Positions 8,613 to 16,895 of a stretch of DNA of 56,379 nt are shown here, one piece after another. How positions within the stretch are numbered: the stretch's first letter is position 1; every line of letters starts with the position of its first letter. The notes beneath the pieces were generated by a model that worked only from the letters and a program-made list of their open reading frames with translations, ran no database searches and was not told the origin of the DNA. This stretch comes from Candidatus Omnitrophota bacterium (GTDB lineage Bacteria; Omnitrophota; Gorgyraeia; Pluralincolimonadales; Pluralincolimonadaceae): assembly GCA_030695925.1 (NCBI GenBank), contig JAUYOH010000013.1, forward strand, positions 1-56,379, read 5' to 3'. The position numbers and the translations under genes were made by a program.

Positions 8613-9938
8613 ATGGAAAATCTTGCGCCGCGAGAAGGGCTCATTGAGAGAATATATTGGCTTATAAGGTTAAGATGGATAGCCGTTGCGGGCGTAATTT
8701 TTACCGTCCTGTTTGCAGAAAAGATAGTCAATATCCCCCTCCAGTCTCTCACCCTGTATGCTATAGCCGCCGTCCTCGGCGTATATAATTTAATATTTTT
8801 CCTGTACTTAAATCGCATAAAGAGAAACAATCCGCCGGATCTACCTACGGTAGCAAACCGGGTCGCTAATATTCAGATCTCATTTGACTTGCTGAGCTTA
8901 ACGGCCCTCGTCCATTTTTCAGGGGGTATAGAGAATCCTTTCGTATATTACTTTATTTTCCATATGATTATCGCAAGCATCCTCCTTTCCCGCCGCGCCA
9001 GTTACTTGCAAGCTACTCTTGCCGCGTTTCTCTTTATCCTTATGGTCGGAATGGAATACTTTAACATCTTGAAACATTATCACTTAGAGGGTTTTGTATC
9101 CTACAGCCTTCATACCAATAAGATTTACATAGTAGGCATATCCTTTGTTTTTATCAGCACTTTATATTTAGCGGTATATATGGCGACCTCCATCTCGGTT
9201 AAATTAAGACAGAAAGAAAAGATCCTGAAGGAGGCAAACCTGCTTCTCGAAGAAAAAGACCGCATAAAGAGCAACTATGTCTTGCGCGTTAGCCACGATA
9301 TTAAAGAGCACCTTTCGGCCATACAGGGTTGCCTTGACCCCGTATTGCAAGGTTTAACCGGAGAGCTTAACCCCGGGCAGAAAGACTTAGTCCGGAGGTC
9401 GTCGGAAAGGACAGGGAAGCTCATGTCTTTCGTAAAAGCCCTGTTAGAGATAACCCGTATAAAGCTAAGCAAGGAAATGGAGACAGGCCCCTTCTCTCTC
9501 AGGAAGACCGTTGAGAATGCCGTAAATTTTGTAGAAGCAAGAGCCAAAGATAAAGATATACGCCTTAGTTATAATATCGATCCCGCCGTAGATATAATTA
9601 CGGGTGCGCAGATCTACATAGAGGAGACCATCGCCAATCTTTTAGCGAATTCGGTAAAGTATACGCCTAAAGGCGGCAAGATAGAGATGAAGATAAAAGA
9701 TAAGGGCGATCGTGTATTGATACAGCTTAGCGATACAGGAATTGGTATACCTAAAGATGAGATTCCGCGTGTTTTCGAAGAGTTTTACCGCGCAAGAAAT
9801 GCTAAAGAAATGGAAAGGGATGGCACAGGTTTGGGGTTAGCCATTGCCAAGGAAGTTGTAGAGAAGCATAAAGGAAAGATTTGGGTAGAGTCAGAAGAAG
9901 GCAAGGGAAGCACATTCAGTATCCTATTGCCCAAATGA
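8613..9938 (+). CDS. Membrane histidine kinase with multi-TM N-terminal sensor
   Basis: Kinase of 441 residues. The first about 200 residues form roughly six membrane helices with short loops and no periplasmic domain, followed by a short coiled linker (LRQKEKILKEANLLLEEKD), a HisKA domain with SHDIKEHL (phospho-acceptor H), and HATPase_c with N box (IANLLANSVKYTPKGG), SDTGIGIP and GTGLGLAI. The intramembrane sensor suggests a membrane or redox-type signal, but that is inference. It starts 6 bp after the CheY-like gene, so the receiver is its likely partner. Confidence 0.9.
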   Translation: MENLAPREGLIERIYWLIRLRWIAVAGVIFTVLFAEKIVNIPLQSLTLYAIAAVLGVYNLIFFLYLNRIKRNNPPDLPTVANRVANIQISFDLLSLTALVHFSGGIENPFVYYFIFHMIIASILLSRRASYLQATLAAFLFILMVGMEYFNILKHYHLEGFVSYSLHTNKIYIVGISFVFISTLYLAVYMATSISVKLRQKEKILKEANLLLEEKDRIKSNYVLRVSHDIKEHLSAIQGCLDPVLQGLTGELNPGQKDLVRRSSERTGKLMSFVKALLEITRIKLSKEMETGPFSLRKTVENAVNFVEARAKDKDIRLSYNIDPAVDIITGAQIYIEETIANLLANSVKYTPKGGKIEMKIKDKGDRVLIQLSDTGIGIPKDEIPRVFEEFYRARNAKEMERDGTGLGLAIAKEVVEKHKGKIWVESEEGKGSTFSILLPK

Positions 9939-9970
9939 AGCGCAGCTAAATAACATAGGAGAAGAATAGA

Positions 9971-10636
9971 ATGAAGTCTGCAGCATTGGTATTAGTATTA
10001 GTCATGGTTGTTTCTTTTGTTGCGTCGGATGTATTTGCGGGCGACGGTAAATATTACAGCGAATTCGCCCTGAAGCATAAGGTAAACGATAAATTCGATG
10101 TATTCTTTACACCGGAGATGCGCCTTAATGATGATATGGGCAATCTTTATTATTATAGTTTGAGAGGCGGGGCAACGTATCATGCGCACAAGAATCTCGA
10201 TCTCTCGCTTGCTTCCAGGTTTCTCCAGACAAAAGATAGCAAAGGTAAATGGGATACCGATACGTACTATGTTCCCGAAATGATCATAATCCCAAAGGTA
10301 ACGGTACGGGGTTTTAATTTATCCGATGCCAATAAGTTTGAATACCGTGTTATCGAAAACGCTACGGATAGATGGGTCTACAGGAATCTCGCGACAATCG
10401 CCTATCCGACGAAGATCGGAAATTTTGAATTTACGCCTTATGTCTCGGATGAGATCTATTACGATTTTGAGATAAATAAGATGAACCTTAACTGGGCGAC
10501 TATCGGCGCCAACAAAAAAATAACCAAGAATCTCACCGTCGGCCTTTATTACCGTAATGAGGCTTCACGTAAAGGCGTGACATCCACATGGGTGACAAAT
10601 AATATCTTAGGCTCGAACATAACCATTGACTTCTAA
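9971..10636 (+). CDS. DUF2490-like outer-membrane beta-barrel protein
   Basis: Secreted protein of 221 residues with a signal peptide (cleavage near VFAGD) and amphipathic strands throughout, ending ITIDF with terminal phenylalanine. The YYSEFALKHKVNDKF and RFLQTKD motifs resemble DUF2490 proteins, predicted small outer-membrane barrels of unknown function. It lies 32 bp after the kinase gene and probably closes that operon. It could be a regulated target or a sensor component. Confidence 0.7.
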   Translation: MKSAALVLVLVMVVSFVASDVFAGDGKYYSEFALKHKVNDKFDVFFTPEMRLNDDMGNLYYYSLRGGATYHAHKNLDLSLASRFLQTKDSKGKWDTDTYYVPEMIIIPKVTVRGFNLSDANKFEYRVIENATDRWVYRNLATIAYPTKIGNFEFTPYVSDEIYYDFEINKMNLNWATIGANKKITKNLTVGLYYRNEASRKGVTSTWVTNNILGSNITIDF

Positions 10637-10663
10637 AAATTTAAGCGCCGAGGCTCTTTTGTA

Positions 10664-10672
10664 TGGTACAAT
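10664..10672 (+). promoter_or_regulatory. Possible extended -10 promoter of the hydrogenase operon
   Basis: TGGTACAAT is an extended -10 (TG-N-TACAAT) about 50 bp before the first operon gene. There is no good -35 box, so an activator may be needed. No FNR-like site is apparent. Confidence 0.35.
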
Positions 10673-10723
10673 TCCCGATGAGGCCGATTTCAAGGGGGCC
10701 GGACATCCCTAAGTTCATAGCGA

Positions 10724-10966
10724 ATGCATGAGACGCACATTATAGAGAATATATTGGGATTTCTCGAAAAAGAGGAGCGGGATTCTTCCCGGGAGATAGG
10801 GAAGATATATGTATCGCTCTCCGAATTCGGCGGATTAAGCGAAGAGCATTTTATTGAGCACTACCGGCATAAAACGAAAGGGACTAAATGGGAAACTCTA
10901 GAGATAGAGGTCAATAAGATTCCTTACGGTCCGGAATTAGAGGTCACTAAGATCGAGTTCAAATAA
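10724..10966 (+). CDS. Short HypA-like nickel-delivery protein lacking the zinc-finger half
   Basis: An 80-residue protein beginning MHETHIIENIL, which fits the HypA nickel-binding start (M1, H2, E3), followed by a strand-helix pattern (KIYVSLSEFGGLSEEHF, then ETLEIEVNKIP) like the HypA nickel domain. HypA is normally about 113 residues and carries two CxxC pairs in a zinc domain; this protein has no cysteine. It is the first gene of the [NiFe]-hydrogenase cluster, 18 bp before the beta subunit, so nickel delivery to this enzyme is a reasonable inference. It might need a partner for the missing zinc module. Confidence 0.65.
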   Translation: MHETHIIENILGFLEKEERDSSREIGKIYVSLSEFGGLSEEHFIEHYRHKTKGTKWETLEIEVNKIPYGPELEVTKIEFK

Positions 10967-10984
10967 GCTAAGAGGGGATAAAAC

Positions 10985-12022
10985 GTGAAATATGCCGTTA
11001 TAAAAAAAGAATATTTAAATAAATGGCTTGAGCATTTAAAGAAAAGCGCCCGGCTCTACGCTCCTCAGAAGAAGGAAAACCTTTTTGTCTTCAGGCCCGT
11101 CAAGGACGTAGAGAAGGTATGTTTAAAGTATATCCCCACCATACTCCCTCCCAAGAAATATTATTTTCCACAAAAAGAAAAATTACTTAAGTTTAGCGTC
11201 AGCCCCTTCAAGACGGCAAAGGCTATAGAGGAGTTCGAGGAATTTATCCTCTTCGGGGTCCATACCTGCGATATAGCCGGTATCCAATGTATGGATGTCA
11301 TCTTCAGGGAGAGTCCCGAAGACACTTATTATCTTAACAGGAAAGACAAGATGACCGCTATAGGGATAGAATGCCTCGAATACTGCGATAAATACGCCAG
11401 TTGCACAGCGGTGGGTAACCACGAGCCCCGGGGCGGTTACGATATCATGATGATAGATATCGGCGGCGCTTTTGTTTTACACATTAATTCCAAAAAAGGA
11501 GAAAGGCTGCTTAAAGGGCTGAATTATATTAAAAAGGCCTCGGTGGATGATATGACGATGCTTGAGCACGTCAGGGAAAACAAGAAAAAGATATTTAAAA
11601 ATGAGTTTATAGCGCCCATAGAAAAGGTTTACAAGACCTTTGGCAAATCTTTTGATTCGGAAGTCTGGCAGGATGTAGGCAAAAGGTGCATAGCCTGCGG
11701 GAATTGCACCATGGTATGCCCCACCTGTTATTGTTTTGATATATTTGACGAGACGGATTTGTCTTTTAACGACGGGATCAGATACCGTATCTGGAATTCC
11801 TGTCAGATGGACGATTTTGACAAAGTAGCGGGCGGAGAGGATTTCCGGAAAGGGCGCGACGCAAGACAGAGGCACAGGTATTACAGAAAGTTCAGATATT
11901 CGCAGGATAAATTTAACAGGTATTTCTGCACGGGTTGCGGGAGATGTTCAAGGACCTGTATGGCCGGTATAAAGTTGATCGAGACGGTGAATTCGATTCT
12001 GGAGGGCCGGGATGATCGATAG
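10985..12022 (+). CDS. hydB: Group 3b [NiFe] hydrogenase beta subunit (4Fe-4S electron transfer)
   Basis: Iron-sulfur subunit of 345 residues that carries electrons between the gamma flavoprotein and the NiFe core of cytoplasmic sulfhydrogenase-type enzymes. Two C-terminal clusters are visible: CIACGNCTMVCP (about residue 236) and CTGCGRCSRTCMAG (about 318). An extra cysteine group, ECLEYCDKYASC, lies near 133. It starts at GTG 10985 after GAGGGG and overlaps the next gene by 11 bp. The order beta-gamma-delta-alpha matches Pyrococcus-type hydBGDA operons. The 4Fe-4S domain could also be annotated as a heterodisulfide reductase-like protein, but the neighbours settle it. Confidence 0.88.
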   Translation: MKYAVIKKEYLNKWLEHLKKSARLYAPQKKENLFVFRPVKDVEKVCLKYIPTILPPKKYYFPQKEKLLKFSVSPFKTAKAIEEFEEFILFGVHTCDIAGIQCMDVIFRESPEDTYYLNRKDKMTAIGIECLEYCDKYASCTAVGNHEPRGGYDIMMIDIGGAFVLHINSKKGERLLKGLNYIKKASVDDMTMLEHVRENKKKIFKNEFIAPIEKVYKTFGKSFDSEVWQDVGKRCIACGNCTMVCPTCYCFDIFDETDLSFNDGIRYRIWNSCQMDDFDKVAGGEDFRKGRDARQRHRYYRKFRYSQDKFNRYFCTGCGRCSRTCMAGIKLIETVNSILEGRDDR

Positions 12023-12884
12023 AGAGATACTCTTGGAGAAGATGAAGACCTCTCCTTATAAGCCGATGAAGGGCAGGTTGATCGAGGTCCGTATGCTGAG
12101 TGATAAGGAGAAGTTTTTCAGGATCGAATTAGAGGATAAGATCAACCTCGCCCATGAACCGGGGCAATTCGTCATGGTCTCTATATTCGGCGTCGGAGAA
12201 GCGCCCATATCGGTATGCTCCTCTCCCACGGACAAAGGATATTTCGACCTTACGGTGAGGAATGTAGGGTCGTTTACAAACGCGTTGCATAAACTTAAAA
12301 AGGGGGATGTTGTGGGAATAAGAGGCCCCTTCGGGAGAGGTTTCCCCATAGACAATATGTTCGGATACGATTTAGTAATAGTAGCAGGCGGGCTCGGGAT
12401 AGTCCCCCTCAGATCTTTGATCAGGTATGTCATGGACAACAGGAAAGATTTTGGACGCGTTCAGATATTGCTCGGCTGCAAGACCCCTAAGGATTTTTTA
12501 TTCAGGGGGGAGACAAAGGACTGGATGAAGAGGGCCGAGATCAATCTTAGCTGTACGGTAGACAGGGCGGACCCGGACTGGACGGGGAACGTCGGACTTA
12601 TAACGACTTTGATTACCGGGGCGGATGTGAATCCCGCGAGGATATACGCGGTGGTGGTAGGCCCTCCGATAATGTATAAATTCGTGCTTGCGGAGCTGCT
12701 CAAGAAGAATATTCCTGACCATCAGATCATAGTCTCGCTCGAAAGACGCATGCGCTGCGGCCTCGGAAAATGCGGCCATTGCCAGATAGAGGGCATCTAC
12801 GTATGTCAGAGCGGGCCCGTATTTACATACGCCCAATTGAAGGATTTTAGAGGAGAATGCCATGAAAAAGCGGCCAAGGCCTAA
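12012..12884 (+). CDS. hydG: Group 3b [NiFe] hydrogenase gamma subunit (FAD/NAD(P)-binding)
   Basis: Ferredoxin-NADP reductase-like diaphorase subunit of 290 residues. The N-terminal FAD domain has GQFVMVSIFGVGEAPISVCS. The NAD(P) domain has VAGGLGIVPLRSL (near 128). A C-terminal [2Fe-2S] site is formed by MRCGLGKCGHC plus a later VCQ, as in dihydroorotate dehydrogenase B electron-transfer subunits. It passes electrons between NAD(P)H and the beta subunit. Starts within the end of hydB and overlaps hydD by 23 bp. This gene must not be confused with the radical SAM HydG of [FeFe]-hydrogenase maturation. Confidence 0.92.
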   Translation: MIDREILLEKMKTSPYKPMKGRLIEVRMLSDKEKFFRIELEDKINLAHEPGQFVMVSIFGVGEAPISVCSSPTDKGYFDLTVRNVGSFTNALHKLKKGDVVGIRGPFGRGFPIDNMFGYDLVIVAGGLGIVPLRSLIRYVMDNRKDFGRVQILLGCKTPKDFLFRGETKDWMKRAEINLSCTVDRADPDWTGNVGLITTLITGADVNPARIYAVVVGPPIMYKFVLAELLKKNIPDHQIIVSLERRMRCGLGKCGHCQIEGIYVCQSGPVFTYAQLKDFRGECHEKAAKA

Positions 12885-13626
12885 GGTAGCGTTTTTCGAT
12901 TTTACCGATTGCGAAGGCTGCCAGCTTCAGTTCGCCAATATGGGCCAGACCTTCCTTGAATTGACGAAACTTGTGGATATAGTGAATTTCCGCGAGATAA
13001 TGTCCGAGAACGGACAGGATTACGATATCGCCATAGTAGAGGGCAGCATCTCGACGGATAACGATATCAAACGCATAAAGCAGATCAGGGAAAAGGCAAA
13101 AATTTTGGTCGCATTTGGTTCCTGCGCCACTATCGGGGGAGTAAACAGCATCAAGAACCGCACTCCCCTTGAAGTCGCCAAAGAGAGAGTCTATGGCGAT
13201 AAGGCGAATACGATAAATACTATCAACGCGATGCCTTTGGATAAAGTAGTCAAGGTAGATTATTATATCCTTAATTGCCCTCCGTATATTCCGGAGATAA
13301 TAGCGGTCTTAAAGAGCATACTCATGGGTAAGCCCTATCCGCTTCCCAATTACGCGGTGTGCGTAGAATGCAAGATGAATGAAAATGTCTGCCGGTATGA
13401 AAAAGATGAAGAGTGCATGGGCCCGGTGACGAGGGCCGGATGCAATTCATGGTGCATTAATAACGGAAACAGGTGTTACGGGTGCCGGGGCCTTGTAGAA
13501 AATCCGGCGGCAAACGGCCACAAGGAGATATTATTAAGATACGGCCTGAAACTGGAAGATATATTACGGCATTTTACTTTATATAACGACTCGGCGGGGG
13601 AGAAATATGACAAAGAACTCAAGTAA
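12862..13626 (+). CDS. hydD: Group 3b [NiFe] hydrogenase small (delta) subunit
   Basis: Small subunit of 254 residues that holds the iron-sulfur relay next to the NiFe site. The proximal cluster residues are visible as DCEGCQ (near 17), GSCAT (about 93) and NCPP (about 140). A second cysteine-rich region (CVECKMNENVC, then CNSWCINNGNRCYGC) can bind further [4Fe-4S] clusters. There is no Tat signal, so the enzyme is cytoplasmic as expected for group 3. GAGGAGA precedes ATG 12862, inside the end of hydG. It overlaps the large subunit by 20 bp. Confidence 0.93.
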   Translation: MKKRPRPKVAFFDFTDCEGCQLQFANMGQTFLELTKLVDIVNFREIMSENGQDYDIAIVEGSISTDNDIKRIKQIREKAKILVAFGSCATIGGVNSIKNRTPLEVAKERVYGDKANTINTINAMPLDKVVKVDYYILNCPPYIPEIIAVLKSILMGKPYPLPNYAVCVECKMNENVCRYEKDEECMGPVTRAGCNSWCINNGNRCYGCRGLVENPAANGHKEILLRYGLKLEDILRHFTLYNDSAGEKYDKELK

Positions 13627-14962
13627 GATAGATTCCAAGAACGTCAAGATATACGTCCATTATTTAACGAGAGTCGAGGGCCACGGGAACATAGTAGTCG
13701 ATGTGACAGACGGCAAACTCACCAAATGCGAATTCCAAGTGATAGAATCGCCGCGTTTCTTTGAATCTATGCTGGTCGGCAGGTCCATCTGGGAAGCCCA
13801 GCATATCACCAGCCGTATTTGCGGTATTTGCGCATGCGGCCATAGCTTAGCCAGCATAAAGGCGGGCGAAGACGCCTTGGGTATAACGCCCTCTGATGAG
13901 ACCGTTATGTTGAGAAAATTGCTTTTGTATTTTGAGCAGATGGACAGCCATATACTCCATATTTACTTTCTTGTTGCTCCTGATCTTTTGGGTGTAAAGA
14001 GCGTCCTACCTTTGATTAAAACGCATAAACCTGTAGTCGAGATGGCCCTGAGGATGAAGAGGATGAGCGACTATGGCGGCGAGGTGCTTGCAGGCAGGCA
14101 TATCCATCCTATAAGTTATGTCATAGGCGGGTTGACTAAACTGCCTTCGAAAGAAGGACTGGAGAAGCTGCATAAATTAATGCTCGAGTCCAGGAAAGAC
14201 GGCGAGAAGACGGTAAAGATATTGAAGAAGCTTAAATTCCCCGTATTTGAGCGGCCGACTCAATACATGTCGCTTACCAATGACGAAGAATACGCGATGT
14301 ATGACGGCGATTTAATAATAAACGGCGGAAACAGGACCTCGGATAAGAATTACAGGAAGGTGTTCACAGAGACCGTCTTGGATTATTCAAGGGCCAAGAT
14401 AGCGACTATCAACGGCAAATCTTATGCGGTCGGCGCGCTCTCGAGATTTAATAATAACAGTGACAAACTTAATGAGAAGGCGAAAGCGGTCGCGGCCGAA
14501 CTTGGCCTGAAAGCGCCTTGCCACAATCCCTATTTAAATACGGTCGCGCAACTTGTAGAATGGGTCCACTGCCTCGAGGAGTCTATCACCATAATCGGGA
14601 AGATATTAAAGGACGGGCTCAATAAAGATAAGGTAGTTGTATCGTCATGGCCCAAGCGAAGCGAGGTCGATAAGATCAAGTATAAGCCTAATACCGGAAT
14701 CGGATGTGTTGAGGTCCCCAGAGGTTCTCTATTCCACGAATACGCTATAGATGAGACGGCGCATATAACCCAAGCGAATTGCGTAATACCCACAAACCAG
14801 AATATGGGCAATCTCGAAGACGATATGCGTAAGATCGTCCCCGAATTATTGGGCAAAAAGACGCAGGAAGAGATAACACTTGACCTCGAGATGCTCGCGA
14901 GGGCTTATGACCCCTGCATATCCTGCTCGACCCATCTTTTGGACGTAAAATTTGTCAAATAA
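13607..14962 (+). CDS. hydA: Group 3b [NiFe] hydrogenase large (alpha) catalytic subunit
   Basis: Catalytic NiFe subunit of 451 residues. The L1 motif RICGICACGH gives ligands C72 and C75; the L2 motif DPCISCSTH gives C437 and C440. After H443 there are eight residues (LLDVKFVK) that a maturation protease would remove once nickel is inserted. The protease gene follows and overlaps by 11 bp. All four cysteine ligands are present and none is selenocysteine. With the beta, gamma and delta subunits this predicts a bidirectional NADP(H)-linked hydrogenase of group 3b; exact subgroup needs a phylogeny. Confidence 0.95.
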   Translation: MTKNSSKIDSKNVKIYVHYLTRVEGHGNIVVDVTDGKLTKCEFQVIESPRFFESMLVGRSIWEAQHITSRICGICACGHSLASIKAGEDALGITPSDETVMLRKLLLYFEQMDSHILHIYFLVAPDLLGVKSVLPLIKTHKPVVEMALRMKRMSDYGGEVLAGRHIHPISYVIGGLTKLPSKEGLEKLHKLMLESRKDGEKTVKILKKLKFPVFERPTQYMSLTNDEEYAMYDGDLIINGGNRTSDKNYRKVFTETVLDYSRAKIATINGKSYAVGALSRFNNNSDKLNEKAKAVAAELGLKAPCHNPYLNTVAQLVEWVHCLEESITIIGKILKDGLNKDKVVVSSWPKRSEVDKIKYKPNTGIGCVEVPRGSLFHEYAIDETAHITQANCVIPTNQNMGNLEDDMRKIVPELLGKKTQEEITLDLEMLARAYDPCISCSTHLLDVKFVK

Positions 14963-15434
14963 AAAGATAGCCGTAATCGGACTTGGCAACACCCTCAGAA
15001 GGGATGACGGGATAGGAATAGTGATACTCGAGTCCCTTCTTGCTTCTCACAAGACAAGCGGCATAGACTACCTTAATTTCGGGATTGCCGGTTTTGACCT
15101 TTTGCACAGGATACGGGATTACGATACGGTTGTCCTGATTGACGGCATAAACGCCTCGCTTCCCGTCGGAGAACTCAGGATATTCGAATTAGATAAGATA
15201 GAATATGATTTAAAGGATACCGTTACTTCCTCGCATGAACTGGGCCTGAAGGATATATTCGAACTTTATAAAAAACTGGGTATCAAGACGAAGGTATATG
15301 TGGCAGGCATTCAAGTGGAAGACGTTTCTTTTGATGAGGGGCTGACCGATACATTAAAAGCAAGATGCGATGATATCACGAAAGAGATAAGTGAGTTTTT
15401 AGATGTGCTATGCCATACCCGGAAAAGTCGTTGA
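14952..15434 (+). CDS. [NiFe] hydrogenase maturation endopeptidase (HycI/HyaD family)
   Basis: Nickel-dependent C-terminal protease of 160 residues. It has the family start IAVIGLGNTLRRDDGIG (first acidic nickel ligand in RRDDG), a second acidic ligand region VVLIDGINA and the conserved histidine in TSSHELGL. Its substrate is most likely the large subunit encoded just upstream. It begins at TTG 14952 inside the large-subunit stop region and overlaps the HypC-HydE fusion by 32 bp, so production is tightly coupled to the enzyme. Confidence 0.9.
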   Translation: MSNKKIAVIGLGNTLRRDDGIGIVILESLLASHKTSGIDYLNFGIAGFDLLHRIRDYDTVVLIDGINASLPVGELRIFELDKIEYDLKDTVTSSHELGLKDIFELYKKLGIKTKVYVAGIQVEDVSFDEGLTDTLKARCDDITKEISEFLDVLCHTRKSR

Positions 15435-16593
15435 GATAAAAGATAATATCGTCACCGTAGATTACTTTGGCGAGAAGAGAAAAGCCAAGAATGACTTCTA
15501 CAAGCTTTCCGCCGGAGATTATATCTATGCTCAGGGCGGTTTTGTGGTCCAGAGGGTCTCACGGCAGGAAGCAAAAGAGATCTTAAAGACTTGGGAAGAA
15601 CTCTTTTTTAAATTACAGCAGACCGACCTGCGGCTCGCCCAGAAACCCAAAGACCTGCGACAGATCGCAAATTCAGTCCGCCAGAAAGAGTTGGGCAACT
15701 CCTGTTGTGTCCACGGGATCTTAGAATTCTCCAATTATTGCAGGAACGACTGCCTGTATTGTGGCCTCAGGAATAGCAATTCTTCGCTGACCCGTTACAG
15801 GATGGATATTGACGAGATAGTCGCCGCGGCCGATATCGCCGTCAGGAAACTTAAGTTTAAGGCGCTTGTCCTGCAATCAGGGGAAGATCCTTGGTATGAC
15901 GGGAAAAAACTAATCGAGATAATCAAGCGGATCAGGAAGAAAAGCCCGGCACTACTTATCTTGAGTATTGGTGAAAGAGAAGCCGGCCTTTACGAGAAGT
16001 TATATAAAGCGGGTGCCCGCGGCGCGCTCTTGCGTTTTGAGACGAGTAATCCCGCGCTATATAAAAAGATGCGGCCGGGACACAACCCAAAAGAACGCCT
16101 TGACCTGATTAACAGGCTACACGATATCGGCTACCTTATTATGACCGGTTTCCTGATCGGCTTGCCGGGGCAGACACAAGAAGACCTTCTTAAAGATATC
16201 CAACTTACGGGTTCGTTGGGCACGGATATGTTTTCGTTCGGCCCTTTCATTCCTCACCCTCAAACGCCTTTGGCAGATTCTCCGTCCCCGTCAATAGAGG
16301 AGACATTGGATGCCATTGCACGGACGCGGATAATGAGTCCGGAGTCGAGGATACTCGTCACGACTTCTTTGGAGACGCTCGATAAAGAGGACGGGCTAAG
16401 ACAGGGCCTGCTCTCGGGCGGGAATTCCCTGATGATCAATGTGACTCCCAAAAAATACCGGCGGCTCTACGATATTTATCCTGACCGCGCGGGCACGGAC
16501 GCGGATATAAAAGAAAGGATAGATTCGGTCGTAAAATTGCTTTACTCGATAGGCAGGGCACCCACGGATATCGGCCTTGGTATTCAAAGTTAA
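15403..16593 (+). CDS. Fusion of HypC-like chaperone and HydE-like radical SAM enzyme
   Basis: A 396-residue two-domain protein. Residues 1-75 are HypC-like: MCYAIPGKVVEI with the essential Cys2, then AGDYIYAQGGFVVQRV. HypC carries the Fe(CN)2CO unit during [NiFe] assembly. Residues about 88-396 resemble HydE, a radical SAM maturase of [FeFe] hydrogenase: cluster motif C113-x3-C117-x2-C120 (NYCRNDCLYCGLR), LQSGEDPWYD, the LRFETSNP region, GLPGQTQEDL and GPFIPHPQTPLA. The second C-terminal cluster cysteines found in some HydE proteins are absent. No [FeFe] hydrogenase, HydF or radical SAM HydG is in the window; the operon encodes an [NiFe] enzyme. Overlaps the protease gene by 32 bp and ends the operon. 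A role in iron-ligand assembly is inference. A PylB/HmdB-like activity is the main alternative. Confidence 0.85.
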   Translation: MCYAIPGKVVEIKDNIVTVDYFGEKRKAKNDFYKLSAGDYIYAQGGFVVQRVSRQEAKEILKTWEELFFKLQQTDLRLAQKPKDLRQIANSVRQKELGNSCCVHGILEFSNYCRNDCLYCGLRNSNSSLTRYRMDIDEIVAAADIAVRKLKFKALVLQSGEDPWYDGKKLIEIIKRIRKKSPALLILSIGEREAGLYEKLYKAGARGALLRFETSNPALYKKMRPGHNPKERLDLINRLHDIGYLIMTGFLIGLPGQTQEDLLKDIQLTGSLGTDMFSFGPFIPHPQTPLADSPSPSIEETLDAIARTRIMSPESRILVTTSLETLDKEDGLRQGLLSGGNSLMINVTPKKYRRLYDIYPDRAGTDADIKERIDSVVKLLYSIGRAPTDIGLGIQS

Positions 16594-16606
16594 AATATGA
16601 TATAAT
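16577..16606 (+). promoter_or_regulatory. Sigma70-type promoter of small secreted protein gene
   Basis: TTGGTA (16577-16582) and perfect TATAAT (16601-16606) with 18-bp spacing, inside the end of the hydrogenase operon and 28 bp before the next start. Confidence 0.65.
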
Positions 16607-16634
16607 TAGCCTATTGCGAAAGGAGGGGAAAGAT

Positions 16635-16874
16635 ATGAAAAGACTGATAGCTGTTTTAGTAGTGTTATCACTTTTTGTCTCTTCGGCTGCGCAGGCCGCC
16701 AGTAAGGAAGTCAAGGGCAAAAAGACGACCACCGCGGGGCCGACAATAAATTACACGTGGGGTTCCGGAACGAACTCGACTTCTACCGCGAAAACTAATG
16801 TTAAGGCAGTAAAGGGCCAGAACATCAAGAATGCGGGAAAGGGCAGCAAGAAACCTTCCGACTATATTAAGTAA
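16635..16874 (+). CDS. Small secreted lysine-rich protein of unknown function
   Basis: A 79-residue protein with a clear signal peptide (MKRLIAVLVVLSLFVSSAAQA) and a short, basic, Ser/Thr/Gly-rich mature part of about 58 residues with no cysteines. ATG 16635 follows AAAGGAGGGG at 16619-16628; the frame is open slightly further upstream but that adds only seven residues before the RBS. It has its own promoter. I do not recognise a family. Confidence 0.65.
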   Translation: MKRLIAVLVVLSLFVSSAAQAASKEVKGKKTTTAGPTINYTWGSGTNSTSTAKTNVKAVKGQNIKNAGKGSKKPSDYIK

Positions 16875-16895
16875 ACAACTGCTAACACGCCATCA

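Noticed and set aside
15403-15640. HypC as a separate gene with a frameshift to the radical SAM gene
   Set aside because: The frame is continuous without any stop and the linker has no RBS or start codon in a good context.
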